From positions 1 to 64,000 of the forward strand of contig NZ_JAFIEU010000044.1 in the NCBI RefSeq assembly GCF_020832325.1: a stretch of 64,000 nucleotides of DNA, in the 5' to 3' direction. The notes below the pieces were generated by a model. The model ran no database searches, was not told the origin of the DNA, and saw only the letters and a list, made by a program, of their open reading frames with translations. Shown here in pieces: positions 36,277 to 45,856 of the stretch (positions are counted from its first letter, which is position 1; every line of letters begins with the position of its first letter). Source of the stretch: Lunatimonas sp. (lineage in GTDB: Bacteria; Bacteroidota; Bacteroidia; Cytophagales; Cyclobacteriaceae). Made by a program: the position numbers and the translations under genes.

Positions 36277-39200
36277 ATGGAAGATCATTTACCACCCAAA
36301 TTAAACTGCGTACGGACAGTCCTACTTGGCCTTCTTATTTTTGTAAGCATGCCATTTGTCGTCTATTCGCAGGGAATTGCCTCTTTGGCGATAGCCCGAA
36401 ACAATTCCCAAGAAACCGTTGATGTGCCTGCGATGGACCGGCAGGTGTCTATGTCCCTTCAGGATGTCACAGCTAGAGAACTCTTTCGAAGTCTAGAGGC
36501 AAAAACGAATCTGCGATTTGTGTTCGATCGGGGGGTTTTGCAGTCAGAGGAACGTTTTTCCATTGAGAGAAAGGATGTGTCCCTGTACGATTTACTTCAT
36601 GAAATTTCACTTCAGTCTAGGTTGCGCTTTAAGTTGGTGAATCAAAATATCCATGTGCGCTTGGATATCCCTGTAGCAGTAGCAAACACCCCGCGGGAGG
36701 ACATTACAGTGAGTGGAAAAGTTACCGACGGAAATGGCCTACCACTGCCCGGAGTGTCGGTATTGGTAGAGGGCACTACACAGGGTACGGTGACAGATTT
36801 GGATGGAAATTATACCATTACTGCACCCGACGCCGGTGTTTTGGTCTTTTCCTTTATCGGTTTTCGAAACCAACGAATTGTGATAGGTACTCAAACGCTT
36901 ATTAATGTGACCATGCAGGAGGATCTTACCGGATTGGACGAAGTGGTGGTGACCGCTTTGGGTATTAAGCGCGAAGCCAAGAGCTTGGGTTATGCTACCA
37001 GTACCGTCAGTCAGGATGAAATGACCATTAACCGTACGCCAAACTTCATGAATGCCCTGCAGGGTAAAATGGCGGGGGTAAATATTACCTCACTGGGCAC
37101 AGGTCCTTCCGGAACCAGTAAGATCAGAATCCGGGGTCAGTCCTCTTTTGGCGGAAACAACTCACCACTGATTGTTGTGGATGGCATTCCATTGGACAAT
37201 ACCAATTTCGGGGCAAGAGGAGATTTTTCAGATAGAGGTAGCAACCGAACCTCGGATGGTGGAGATGGCTTAAACAGTATCAATCCGGATAATATCGAAT
37301 CCATGACGGTATTAAAAGGAGGGGCAGCCTCGGCCCTGTATGGATCCCGTGCAAAAGATGGTGTGATCATGATTACTACCAAAAACCGGGGTACCGGTCG
37401 TGGCGTTACGGTAGAATTTAACTCCAATTTTACCCACGATACACCCATGGATTTTCGAGACTATCAGTTCGAATATGGGCAAGGGGAAAACGGCGTTCGG
37501 CCAACTTCTCCCTTTCCAACCTCCGGTGTATGGAGTTTTGGCGAGCGGTTTCAGCCAGGCATGACCCATATCCTGTTTGATAACTTGGAGGTGCCCTATG
37601 AACCGCAGCGAAATCAGTTCAGGGAATTTTACCGAAATGGCTATACCTGGACCAACTCCTTTTCGGTGGCCTCATCCGGCGATAATGGTGGCTTCAACCT
37701 GATGATTTCCAACATGGATAATCAATTGATCATGCCCAATTCCGATTTTAACCGGAAGACTGCAAACTTCGGGTTTACACAAACCGTGGGGAAAAAGCTC
37801 AACATTTCAGGAAACATCAACTATTCAAAAGAATACAGAAGAAATCCGCCCAATATAGCGGAACAGGATTACAGCCCGGTGATCATTTATACATTGGCTA
37901 ATTCCATGCCCATGCATGTGCTAAGGGATAATGCGGAAGATGCAAATGGCAATGAAAATGTGTGGTCTCGATTTACGAACCGAACCAACCCCTACTTTGC
38001 GCTTAAGCGCTTTGACTTGATCGACCGGGACCGAGTTTTTGGTAACATCACCGCCAAATACGATCTGGCAGATTGGTTATTTGTTCAAGGTAGGGTAGGG
38101 CAGGACTTCTTCGCAAGAGAGCAAGAATACAACCTGCCACATGGAACCCAACGTCAAGTACCGGCGCCTGCGGGTTTTGTGAACGGTCAATACGTACAGG
38201 ATGCTACGAACGTACGGGAGGTCAATGCCGATTTTTTGATCAGTGCGAACAAAACCTTTGGAGACTTTGGGTTTTTGGTCAATGCGGGCGGAAATCAGAT
38301 GTACAGAAGGTTCAGCAGGCACAATGTGTATGTGCAGGATTTCTTTTCGAGAGATCTCTATACGATCGGAAACAGCCGGTTAAGGGATCCCATTTACCAA
38401 TTTTCGGAAAGACAGGTAAACTCCTTGTATGGTTCTGCTGAGATTTCGTTTAGAGAATTTCTATATATCAACGGCACCGTTCGCAACGACTGGTTTTCCA
38501 CCCTGTCGCCTGCTAACCGTTCCATTCTCTACCCTTCCATCACAGGAAGTTTTGTCTTTTCGCAGGCGTTTGGTTCTTCACTTCCTGAGTGGATCACCTT
38601 TGGTAAGATCCGCGCAGGCTATTCAGAAGTTGGTAGTGATACGGATGTGCAGCCATATTCCAACAATCTCTTTTTTAACATCAATGCGCAGCAGTTTCCC
38701 AACTCGAACGGAGTACCGCAACCACTCGGCAGCATCGCCGGTTCCGTGGTACCCAACCCAAATCTAAGACCTATGACAGTTCAGGAAAGGGAATTTGGCT
38801 TAGAAATGCAATTGTTTGACAACCGGGTTGGCTTTGAGGTGACCTATTACCACAAGCTGTCAAAGGATCAGATTTTGCAAGCGCAGCTTTCGGATGCCAC
38901 CGGATTTTTGAGTCAGTTGATCAATGTCGGAGAAAGCAAAAACGAAGGCGTAGAGATGTTGCTTAATATAAACCCCATTGTGACCCAAAACTTTCGATGG
39001 AATGCCAGTTTCAACGCGGCCTACAACATCACCGAAGTGTTGGATCTCGGGCCGGATGTAAGCGACAACAGCATCACCGTAGGTACGGCGGACTTTCACG
39101 GGGAGCTTCGCCACGTAGTTGGAAGACCTATGGCCCAGTTGTATGGTTTTGGACTTATGAGGGATGCGCAGGGGAGGATCGTTCACGATCCCGGTAACGG

Positions 39201-39771
39201 CCGTCCACTTCGAAATCCGGAACAGATGGAGTTTGGCAGCGCCATACCGACTTGGGTGGGTGGTTTTACCAATGGATTTGACTACAAAGGGGTCAACATG
39301 TCCTTCTTGATTGACTTTAAGCTAGGCCATAAAATGATATCTGGTACACATATCAATGCATACCGCCATGGCCTCGATAAAGCTACACTTCCCGGAAGAG
39401 ATGTAGGCTATGTGGTGGGCGATGGAGTTAATCCAAATGGAGAAATCAATACTACACAGACACCCGTGCAGCTTTACTACGAATCAGTTCGCAGCTTATT
39501 ACTTTCCGAGCTTTCAGTGTTTAACGCAGGGTCATGGCAATTAAGACAAATTACCCTGGGATATGACTTTAGTAAGTTGCTACCTTCCAATTTTCCAGTT
39601 AGGGGTGTGAGATTAAATGCCGTTGCCAACAATGTGGCAGTCATTAAGCAATGGGTTCCCCATATCCATCCCGACCAATTTGGGTTTCCATCGGACAACA
39701 TGATGGGCTTGGAGGCTACGGGCCTTCCAGTAAGTCGCAGCATCGGCTTTAATTTAAACTTGAAGTTTTAA
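36277..39771 (+). CDS. SusC/RagA-family TonB-dependent transporter with STN domain
   Basis: A 1164-residue outer-membrane transporter. Signal peptide (about 1-35), STN domain (about 50-125, MSLQDVTARELFRSLEAKT), carboxypeptidase-D-like domain (GKVTDGNGLPLPGVSVLVEG), plug with VVVTALGIKREAKSLGYA and AASALYGSRAKDGVIMITTK, then the beta-barrel ending FNLNLKF. With the downstream SusD it should bring a ligand into the periplasm. The following genes point to sugar acids or oligouronides as cargo, an inference from context. The STN domain pairs it with the FecR encoded just upstream. Confidence 0.95.
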   Translation: MEDHLPPKLNCVRTVLLGLLIFVSMPFVVYSQGIASLAIARNNSQETVDVPAMDRQVSMSLQDVTARELFRSLEAKTNLRFVFDRGVLQSEERFSIERKDVSLYDLLHEISLQSRLRFKLVNQNIHVRLDIPVAVANTPREDITVSGKVTDGNGLPLPGVSVLVEGTTQGTVTDLDGNYTITAPDAGVLVFSFIGFRNQRIVIGTQTLINVTMQEDLTGLDEVVVTALGIKREAKSLGYATSTVSQDEMTINRTPNFMNALQGKMAGVNITSLGTGPSGTSKIRIRGQSSFGGNNSPLIVVDGIPLDNTNFGARGDFSDRGSNRTSDGGDGLNSINPDNIESMTVLKGGAASALYGSRAKDGVIMITTKNRGTGRGVTVEFNSNFTHDTPMDFRDYQFEYGQGENGVRPTSPFPTSGVWSFGERFQPGMTHILFDNLEVPYEPQRNQFREFYRNGYTWTNSFSVASSGDNGGFNLMISNMDNQLIMPNSDFNRKTANFGFTQTVGKKLNISGNINYSKEYRRNPPNIAEQDYSPVIIYTLANSMPMHVLRDNAEDANGNENVWSRFTNRTNPYFALKRFDLIDRDRVFGNITAKYDLADWLFVQGRVGQDFFAREQEYNLPHGTQRQVPAPAGFVNGQYVQDATNVREVNADFLISANKTFGDFGFLVNAGGNQMYRRFSRHNVYVQDFFSRDLYTIGNSRLRDPIYQFSERQVNSLYGSAEISFREFLYINGTVRNDWFSTLSPANRSILYPSITGSFVFSQAFGSSLPEWITFGKIRAGYSEVGSDTDVQPYSNNLFFNINAQQFPNSNGVPQPLGSIAGSVVPNPNLRPMTVQEREFGLEMQLFDNRVGFEVTYYHKLSKDQILQAQLSDATGFLSQLINVGESKNEGVEMLLNINPIVTQNFRWNASFNAAYNITEVLDLGPDVSDNSITVGTADFHGELRHVVGRPMAQLYGFGLMRDAQGRIVHDPGNGRPLRNPEQMEFGSAIPTWVGGFTNGFDYKGVNMSFLIDFKLGHKMISGTHINAYRHGLDKATLPGRDVGYVVGDGVNPNGEINTTQTPVQLYYESVRSLLLSELSVFNAGSWQLRQITLGYDFSKLLPSNFPVRGVRLNAVANNVAVIKQWVPHIHPDQFGFPSDNMMGLEATGLPVSRSIGFNLNLKF

Positions 39772-39791
39772 CTTGTTAAAATTCAGATCTC

Positions 39792-41315
39792 ATGAAATTA
39801 GTCAATAAATATATCATTCTGGTCTGCCTCCTTGTGGGGGCCGCTTGCGACAACGGATTTGATGAAATGAATATCAATCCCAATGCACTTACCTCTGTAG
39901 AGCCGGTGTTTATGTTGAATACCGCGATGGTAGCCTCCGCTCCCCAATATGGAAACCTTAGCTACGAGACGACCATTGTGAAGCAAATGATAACACCGTT
40001 CAGCGGTGTAGGTGCTGCGGCCAATTTCAATCAGGACAACCGAAATGTGGCCGCCGGAAACTGGCAAAGAGGATACCGGGAAGGTATCAAAAACCTTGTA
40101 TCTGCGCTGCATGCCACCGAAGGAAGGCCGCAGTATGATAATTTACGGCAAATCCTACGTATTTGGAAAGCTTACACCTTCATGATAATAACAGATACCT
40201 ATGGAGATGTACCGTATTTCGAGGCAGGTAGGGTGTTTTTAGACGGGATCACGAGTCCGGTATACGATAGGCAGGAAGATGTGTATGACGATATTCTGAA
40301 AGAACTGGATAATGCCTCCGCATCTATCAATCTATCGGGACCGGCTGTTGCATCGGAGATCCTGTATTCCGGAGATTTGGCCAAGTGGAAACGCTTCGGC
40401 TACTCCCTATTGCTCCGAGCAGCGATGAGGCATTCAAAAGTCAATCCTACCAAGGCCGCTGAGTATGTAACCAAAGCGGTGAACGGTGGATTGATGCAGT
40501 CAAATGCTGATAACGCCATCATACGGCACACAGCAAACTTCACCAACAATATTGGTGCACAGCTCAACGGTGGTCAGTCAGCGTTTTTCTATTTAGCAGA
40601 GGATTTTGTATCCTTTCTTAAAGACAATAACGACCCAAGGCTGGCTTCAATAGCCGTTAGGTATGTGGGCGCCGCTAGTGGTGCGGGTCAGGTAGCAGCG
40701 AATGCAAACAGAAACCCGGATGTTCAAATAGGCATGCCGCTAGGGTATGACAATACCACCATCAGTGCGGCTGTGCAGGCAAGTGGACTAGTCAGTCTAT
40801 GGGATTATTCCCAACTGGATCGTACGCGTATGGCCGCGATTCAAGCTCCCAGCTTTTTAATCACCTACAGCCAAACCTTGCTGCTATTGGCAGAGGCTGC
40901 ACATAGGGGTTGGACTGGTGGCAACGTGGCTGACCTATACGCGAGAGGTATTGAGGCGCATATGCAGCAATTGGCCACCTACGGTGCAAGCACAGCTGTG
41001 GATGCGGCGGCTATCCAGCAGTACATCCAGTCCCATCCATTAGAAGCAGGCAAAGAATTGGAGCAGATCAATACGCAGTATTGGGTCTCCACCTTTCTAT
41101 TGGGGCCGGAGTCTTGGGCAAATTTCCGCAGGTCCGGATATCCACAGCTTAGTCCCAATTTATTTCCGGGAAGCGACTTACAAACAGAGCCTTTTATCCG
41201 AAGGCTGAGCTACACGGATGCGGAGCTTAACGTGAATGCAGGAAACGTGGAAGCCGCAATCGCCCGTCAGGGACCAAATATCATGGATACGAGGGTTTGG
41301 TGGGATGTGAAGTAG
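39792..41315 (+). CDS. SusD-like lipoprotein (SusD_like_2 type)
   Basis: A 507-residue surface lipoprotein, lipobox LVGAAC (Cys19) followed by DNGFDEMN. The sequence follows the SusD_like_2 family rather than classical RagB: DEMNINPNALTSVEP at the start, LRIWKAYTFMIITDTYGDVPYFEA near residue 125, and SFLITYSQTLLLLAEAAHRGW near 355. It is the partner of the SusC encoded 20 bases upstream. The SusD type differs from that at 14145, so the two loci probably take different ligands. Confidence 0.93.
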   Translation: MKLVNKYIILVCLLVGAACDNGFDEMNINPNALTSVEPVFMLNTAMVASAPQYGNLSYETTIVKQMITPFSGVGAAANFNQDNRNVAAGNWQRGYREGIKNLVSALHATEGRPQYDNLRQILRIWKAYTFMIITDTYGDVPYFEAGRVFLDGITSPVYDRQEDVYDDILKELDNASASINLSGPAVASEILYSGDLAKWKRFGYSLLLRAAMRHSKVNPTKAAEYVTKAVNGGLMQSNADNAIIRHTANFTNNIGAQLNGGQSAFFYLAEDFVSFLKDNNDPRLASIAVRYVGAASGAGQVAANANRNPDVQIGMPLGYDNTTISAAVQASGLVSLWDYSQLDRTRMAAIQAPSFLITYSQTLLLLAEAAHRGWTGGNVADLYARGIEAHMQQLATYGASTAVDAAAIQQYIQSHPLEAGKELEQINTQYWVSTFLLGPESWANFRRSGYPQLSPNLFPGSDLQTEPFIRRLSYTDAELNVNAGNVEAAIARQGPNIMDTRVWWDVK

Positions 41316-41376
41316 TATTATTTGCCATTAATTACTACTTTATAAAGCAAAAGACCAAAGGCCTTAAACCCAAACT

Positions 41377-42156
41377 ATGAAAGGATTAAAAAGAAGATTG
41401 AAAGCAGGGGAAACGCTCAGCGGATGCTGGCTGAACCTAGGGAGTTCTGTCACGGCAGAGATTGTAGGATTGGCCGGATTTGATTGGGTTTTGATCGATT
41501 TGGAGCATGGGGCAGGGGAACCGAAGGACCTGCTCCATCAGCTTCAAGCACTGGAACATACCGGGGCGGCACCTGTGGTGCGTGTGGAGAGTGTTGCCAA
41601 ACAGCGAATCCACCGGGTGTTGGATGTGGGGGCAGAAGGCGTGATGTGTCCTCAGATCAAGTCGGTCGAAGATGCTCAAACAGCAGTGATGGGAATTCAC
41701 TATCCACCCATCGGACATAGGGGAGTAGCCAAAATGGTGAGAGCCACCGCATTTGGAAAGCAATTTGATGCCTACCGCCACCATACAGAAGACAATCTGG
41801 TGGGAATCATCCAAATAGAGACACGAGAAGCGGTTGAGCAAGTAGAGGAGATTGCAGGCATTGAGGGGGTGGATGTACTCTTTATTGGTCCGGCGGATCT
41901 CTCCATGTCCCTTGGGATTTTTGGCCAACTAGATCATCCCACGTTTACTGCCGCTGTGGATAGAATCGTCGCTGCTGCAAAGCGTGCCGGAAAAGCTACG
42001 GGGATACTCCTGTTTGATCCGGCAGAATTCACCAAGTACCAGCAAATGGGAATTCAATTGATTGCCTGCGGATCTGACGCCACCTTCGTTGCCAATGGCG
42101 CTGCGGAGTTGGCCAAAAAATTAAACCAACTGAAAAAGAGTACCAGCTCGACTTGA
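41377..42156 (+). CDS. HpcH/HpaI (GarL-type) 2-keto-3-deoxy-sugar-acid aldolase
   Basis: A 259-residue class II pyruvate aldolase. Active-site segments are FDWVLIDLEHG, VVRVESVAKQRIHRVLDVGAEGVMCPQIKS, GIIQIETREAVEQVEEI (metal Glu) and FIGPADLSMSLG (metal Asp). The family includes 5-keto-4-deoxyglucarate aldolase (GarL), 2-keto-3-deoxyrhamnonate aldolase and HpaI. With a glucarate dehydratase and a tartronate semialdehyde reductase in the same set, the GarL role (yielding pyruvate and tartronate semialdehyde) is most likely. Confidence 0.87.
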   Translation: MKGLKRRLKAGETLSGCWLNLGSSVTAEIVGLAGFDWVLIDLEHGAGEPKDLLHQLQALEHTGAAPVVRVESVAKQRIHRVLDVGAEGVMCPQIKSVEDAQTAVMGIHYPPIGHRGVAKMVRATAFGKQFDAYRHHTEDNLVGIIQIETREAVEQVEEIAGIEGVDVLFIGPADLSMSLGIFGQLDHPTFTAAVDRIVAAAKRAGKATGILLFDPAEFTKYQQMGIQLIACGSDATFVANGAAELAKKLNQLKKSTSST

Positions 42157-42161
42157 CGGAT

Positions 42162-43607
42162 ATGTTACAGGATCCTTTGGTTATTTTGTTGGTAGGGATG
42201 GTATTGGTGGTGGGAGGAATCATTGCTTTCCGCCTCAATCCCTTCTTGGCGTTGCTGTTGGCAGCCTTGGTGGTGGCTTGGATGACACCGGCAGAATCCA
42301 TCGTGGGCTACGGACTGAGCAGAGGCATGAGCCAAGCGGCTGCGGAAGCCTTGGCAGCCCGGCCCATCGGCGATCGTATTGCCACGGCGTTTGGTACTAC
42401 TACAGGACAGATCGGTATACTGATAGCGATGGCAGCCATCATCGGAAAGTGTATGTTGGTCAGTGGTGCCGCGGAGCGGATTGTTCGATCCATTTTAGGC
42501 GTGACAGGGGAGAAGAAAGCGCCGGTTGCCTTTATCAGCGGTAGCTTCTTTTTGGGTATTCCCGTGTTTTTTGACACGGTATTCTACCTGATGATTCCCT
42601 TGGCCAAAGCGATGGCGATGAAACTGAAAGGCAATTACCTGTTGCTCGTGCTCTGTGTGACCGCAGGTGCAGCCATGGCCAATTCCTTGGTGCCACCAAC
42701 GCCAGGTCCGTTGTTTTTGATTGCGGAGATGAATATCCCTATTGGGATGATGATGGTGGGTGGATTTCTGGTCGGATTAGTTACCATTGCTGTGGGATAC
42801 CTGTTTGCCGTTTGGGCAAACCGGCGGTGGGAAATCCCGCTGAGGGATTCGCTGGAAGCACCCTTATCCGAAATCAAAGCACTATCGGAAAAAAACACTT
42901 CGAACTTGCCAGGCATACTGAGTTCGTTGGGACCGATCATCATCCCCCTGGGATTGATCAGTGCGAAAGCAGGGGTGGAGACTTTTTTCACCCCCGAGGC
43001 TATCGAGCAAACGACCGGAGTAGGACAATGGGTCATTGCTACCGTACTCTTTTTTGGAGAGAAAAACCTTGCCTTGATACTGGGCGCCCTTGCAGCCTTG
43101 ATTACCGTAATCCGTATCAAACGGGGTGAACGGGATCAGGTAGTCAGCTCGGTACAGGCTGCATTGACGAGTGCGGGCGTAATCATCCTGATTACAGCTG
43201 CCGGCGGTGCGTTCGGTGCGATGCTTCAACAAACTGGTATCAGTAGCCGGATTGCAGACCTCACAGCAAACTATCAGATGGCCTTGATTCCACTTGCTTT
43301 CTTTATTACGGCCCTGGTGCGGACTGCCCAAGGTTCGGCTACGGTAGCGATGATTACGGCTTCGGGGATCTTGGCAGGTATGGCGACTACTGCACTGGAG
43401 TATCACCAACTGTACCTGGGGCTTTCCATTGCTTGCGGTTCCAAGTTGGTTCCCTGGATGAATGATAGTGGGTTCTGGATTGTCTGCAAAATGAGCAATC
43501 TCACCGAAAAGGAGGCCCTTAAGACCTTTTCGCCGCTACTTACGATCATGGGATTCGCTGGACTGATTGTGATTATGCTGGCGGCGAAGCTATTTCCACT
43601 TAGTTAA
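42162..43607 (+). CDS. GntP-family sugar-acid permease
   Basis: A 481-residue inner-membrane transporter with about 12-14 hydrophobic helices, of the gluconate:H+ symporter family. The conserved ANSLVPPTPGPLFLIAEMNI and the C-terminal VRTAQGSATVAMITASGILAG-LSIACGSKLVPWMNDSGFW regions are present. The ATG at 42162 lies just after the aldolase stop; a TTG three codons upstream overlaps it. In this setting it would carry glucarate, galactarate or a related sugar acid from periplasm to cytoplasm. Confidence 0.9.
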   Translation: MLQDPLVILLVGMVLVVGGIIAFRLNPFLALLLAALVVAWMTPAESIVGYGLSRGMSQAAAEALAARPIGDRIATAFGTTTGQIGILIAMAAIIGKCMLVSGAAERIVRSILGVTGEKKAPVAFISGSFFLGIPVFFDTVFYLMIPLAKAMAMKLKGNYLLLVLCVTAGAAMANSLVPPTPGPLFLIAEMNIPIGMMMVGGFLVGLVTIAVGYLFAVWANRRWEIPLRDSLEAPLSEIKALSEKNTSNLPGILSSLGPIIIPLGLISAKAGVETFFTPEAIEQTTGVGQWVIATVLFFGEKNLALILGALAALITVIRIKRGERDQVVSSVQAALTSAGVIILITAAGGAFGAMLQQTGISSRIADLTANYQMALIPLAFFITALVRTAQGSATVAMITASGILAGMATTALEYHQLYLGLSIACGSKLVPWMNDSGFWIVCKMSNLTEKEALKTFSPLLTIMGFAGLIVIMLAAKLFPLS

Positions 43608-43636
43608 AATCAAAGATACATTTAACCCAAACAGAT

Positions 43637-44818
43637 ATGAAAACCCAAAATTCATCCGAGAAAAAATCCGGAACCGTTCAACGAAGAGACTTTGTAAAGC
43701 TCCTTTCTGCGGGTTCTGTAGGTGCCATCACACTGGGGCAGACCCTTTCGAGCTGCGCGCCGCCCGAGGAAACCGGCTTGGCTTCTGCACAAGCCACCAA
43801 ACCAAAAAAAGTGCTGATGAAGCTTGGGTGTCAGTCCGGCGGGACGACAGAGGAAAACCTGGCTTTCAAAGCGCGGCATGGCGTATTTCATCTGGATGGA
43901 GGAATGCCTGCCTTTGTAGAGGGTAAAGGATGGGATTTAGAGGATTCCTTCCGGAAGCGCGAAGCTTGCGAAAAATACGGAATCAACTTAGATGCCTATC
44001 ACCTTCCGCTGACCTCGGCAGGGATTGATCGTGTCATTATCCCGAATATTATGCTCGGCAAGAGTCCCCAGCGGGATAAAGAGATTGAAATGGTGCAGCA
44101 AATGATAGAGGTGTCTGCAAAGACGGGCATCAAGGTGTTGAACTACAATACTACGATCTTGCCGGTATTGCGCACGGAAAGAACCATTGACCCCAAAAGA
44201 GGTTTTGCCAGCTACAGCACCTGGAATTATGAAGAAGCCTTAAAAACCGAACAGCCGCTGACGGTTGCTGGCACAGTGGATATAGACGAAATGTTTGAGC
44301 GGATCACCTATTTTCTGGATCGAGTGCTACCTGTGGCAGAAGAATACAAGGTAAAACTAGCCAACCACATTGCTGACCCACCGGTAGCTGCCGGATTTAG
44401 GGGGATTACTCGATGGAACAGTCCCGACGTATTTGAGGGTATAAAGCGTTTTGCGCAACTTTACGACAGTCCATACCATGGTTTTAACTTCTGCATCGGA
44501 TCCATTGCAGAAGGGTTAAAAGACCCTGCCACAGAGATTTTTCCCATTATCGAGTGGGCAGGAAAACGAAAGCAAATTTTCAATGTACACTTGCGTAATA
44601 TCAAAGGAGGGTGGAATAACTTTCAGGAAGTTTACCCAGATAATGGCGACATGAACTTCTTCCACGTGGTCCGGGCCCTGCGGGACGTAGAATTTGATGG
44701 GATGGTCATGCCTGACCACGTGCCTTATTCCGACGCACCTGGTGCCAATCTGCAGGCTTTCTCCTTTGCCTATGGCCATATCAGTGCCTTGCTTCTCGCC
44801 GCAGATACAGAAGCGTGA
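43637..44818 (+). CDS. Tat-exported mannonate dehydratase-like (UxuA family) protein
   Basis: A 393-residue protein with a twin-arginine signal (VQRRDFVKLLSAGSVGA), followed by a lipobox-like SSC. The body is a UxuA-type TIM barrel: YGINLDAYHLPLTSAG, VKLANHIADPPVA (His metal ligand), GFNFCIGSIAEG (Cys ligand), NVHLRNIKG (His) and MVMPDHVPYSD (Asp/His). True UxuA is cytoplasmic and converts mannonate to 2-keto-3-deoxygluconate. A secreted relative may work on a sugar acid in the periplasm or have another isomerase role. It starts 29 bases after the permease. Confidence 0.8.
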   Translation: MKTQNSSEKKSGTVQRRDFVKLLSAGSVGAITLGQTLSSCAPPEETGLASAQATKPKKVLMKLGCQSGGTTEENLAFKARHGVFHLDGGMPAFVEGKGWDLEDSFRKREACEKYGINLDAYHLPLTSAGIDRVIIPNIMLGKSPQRDKEIEMVQQMIEVSAKTGIKVLNYNTTILPVLRTERTIDPKRGFASYSTWNYEEALKTEQPLTVAGTVDIDEMFERITYFLDRVLPVAEEYKVKLANHIADPPVAAGFRGITRWNSPDVFEGIKRFAQLYDSPYHGFNFCIGSIAEGLKDPATEIFPIIEWAGKRKQIFNVHLRNIKGGWNNFQEVYPDNGDMNFFHVVRALRDVEFDGMVMPDHVPYSDAPGANLQAFSFAYGHISALLLAADTEA

Positions 44819-44937
44819 CCAAATCCAATTCAATACGGTGACTATGTTTTGCCGTTTACGTTGGGTTTAGTAACTTGGTTTGCCTTCGGGTAGAAAAAGC
44901 CCGAGTAGGTGGTAAATATTGTGTAACCGAAAGCATC

Positions 44938-45816
44938 ATGATGAAGAAAATAGGATTTATTGGTTTGGGAATCATGGGGAAGCCCATGGCATTGAATTTA
45001 ATTAAAGCGGGCTATGCGCTCAATGTGCTAAAAAGTAGCAAAGCCTCCAGCGAATTGGAAAAGGAGGGAGCAACTACTTTTGAGAGTAGCAAGGTACTTG
45101 CGGAGAAATCCGATGTGGTCATTACCATGTTGCCGGATTCTCCCGAGGTAAAAAACGTGGTGTTTGGCGCCGATGGGGTTTTTGAGGGCATTTCGCAGGG
45201 AACCATCTTCGTAGATATGTCTACCATAGCACCCTCTACCGCTCGTGAGATCTATGCCAAGTTGCAGGAAAAAGGGGTAGAAGCTTTGGATGCACCTGTT
45301 TCCGGCGGGCAGGTGGGCGCCGAAACCGGCAACCTATCGATCATGTGCGGGGGCAGCCAAGCGGCGTTTGATGCCGTGATGCCGTTGTTTCAGGTAATGG
45401 GGAAAAGTGCAGTGCTGATCGGAGATGCAGGTGCAGGTCAAATGACCAAAGCCTGCAATCAAATGATTGTTGGTATGACTATACAAGCCGTATCGGAATC
45501 ATTTACGCTGGCAAAGAAAGCGGGAGTTGACTTGGCAAAAATGCGGGAAGCCTTACTGGGAGGATTTGCGCAAAGCAGGATACTGGACTTACACGGACAA
45601 CGGATCATCGACCGAAATTTTGATCCCGGGTTTAAGATCAAGCTCCATCGGAAAGATATGAATATCGCGTTGGAAGCGGGGAAGGAATTTTCTGTCCCTT
45701 TGTACGGCTCTGCGCTGGTAGCCAGTCACATGGACGCCCTTTTGGCACTCGGAAACGGTGAAAAGGACCATAGCTCCATCGCCTTACTTATGGAAAAGCT
45801 ATCCGGGCTTGAATAA
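44938..45816 (+). CDS. tartronate semialdehyde reductase-like 3-hydroxyacid dehydrogenase
   Basis: A 292-residue beta-hydroxyacid dehydrogenase. The NAD(P)-binding motif is IGFIGLGIMGKPMALNL; then DAPVSGGQVGAETGNLSIM and the catalytic-Lys region GAGQMTKACNQ. It is closest in pattern to GarR/GlxR and 3-hydroxyisobutyrate dehydrogenase. After the GarL-type aldolase it would reduce tartronate semialdehyde to D-glycerate. The start is one of the tandem ATGs at 44938/44941; a start at 44875 would add 21 unrelated residues. Confidence 0.86.
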   Translation: MMKKIGFIGLGIMGKPMALNLIKAGYALNVLKSSKASSELEKEGATTFESSKVLAEKSDVVITMLPDSPEVKNVVFGADGVFEGISQGTIFVDMSTIAPSTAREIYAKLQEKGVEALDAPVSGGQVGAETGNLSIMCGGSQAAFDAVMPLFQVMGKSAVLIGDAGAGQMTKACNQMIVGMTIQAVSESFTLAKKAGVDLAKMREALLGGFAQSRILDLHGQRIIDRNFDPGFKIKLHRKDMNIALEAGKEFSVPLYGSALVASHMDALLALGNGEKDHSSIALLMEKLSGLE

Positions 45817-45856
45817 TGTTTAAAAGATTCAAATTTAATTTAACTAGCTAAATACT

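Noticed and set aside
42635-43409. Minus-strand open frames across the GntP permease gene
   Set aside because: They lie entirely opposite a clear membrane transporter; the length reflects the low-complexity hydrophobic codons, not coding selection.
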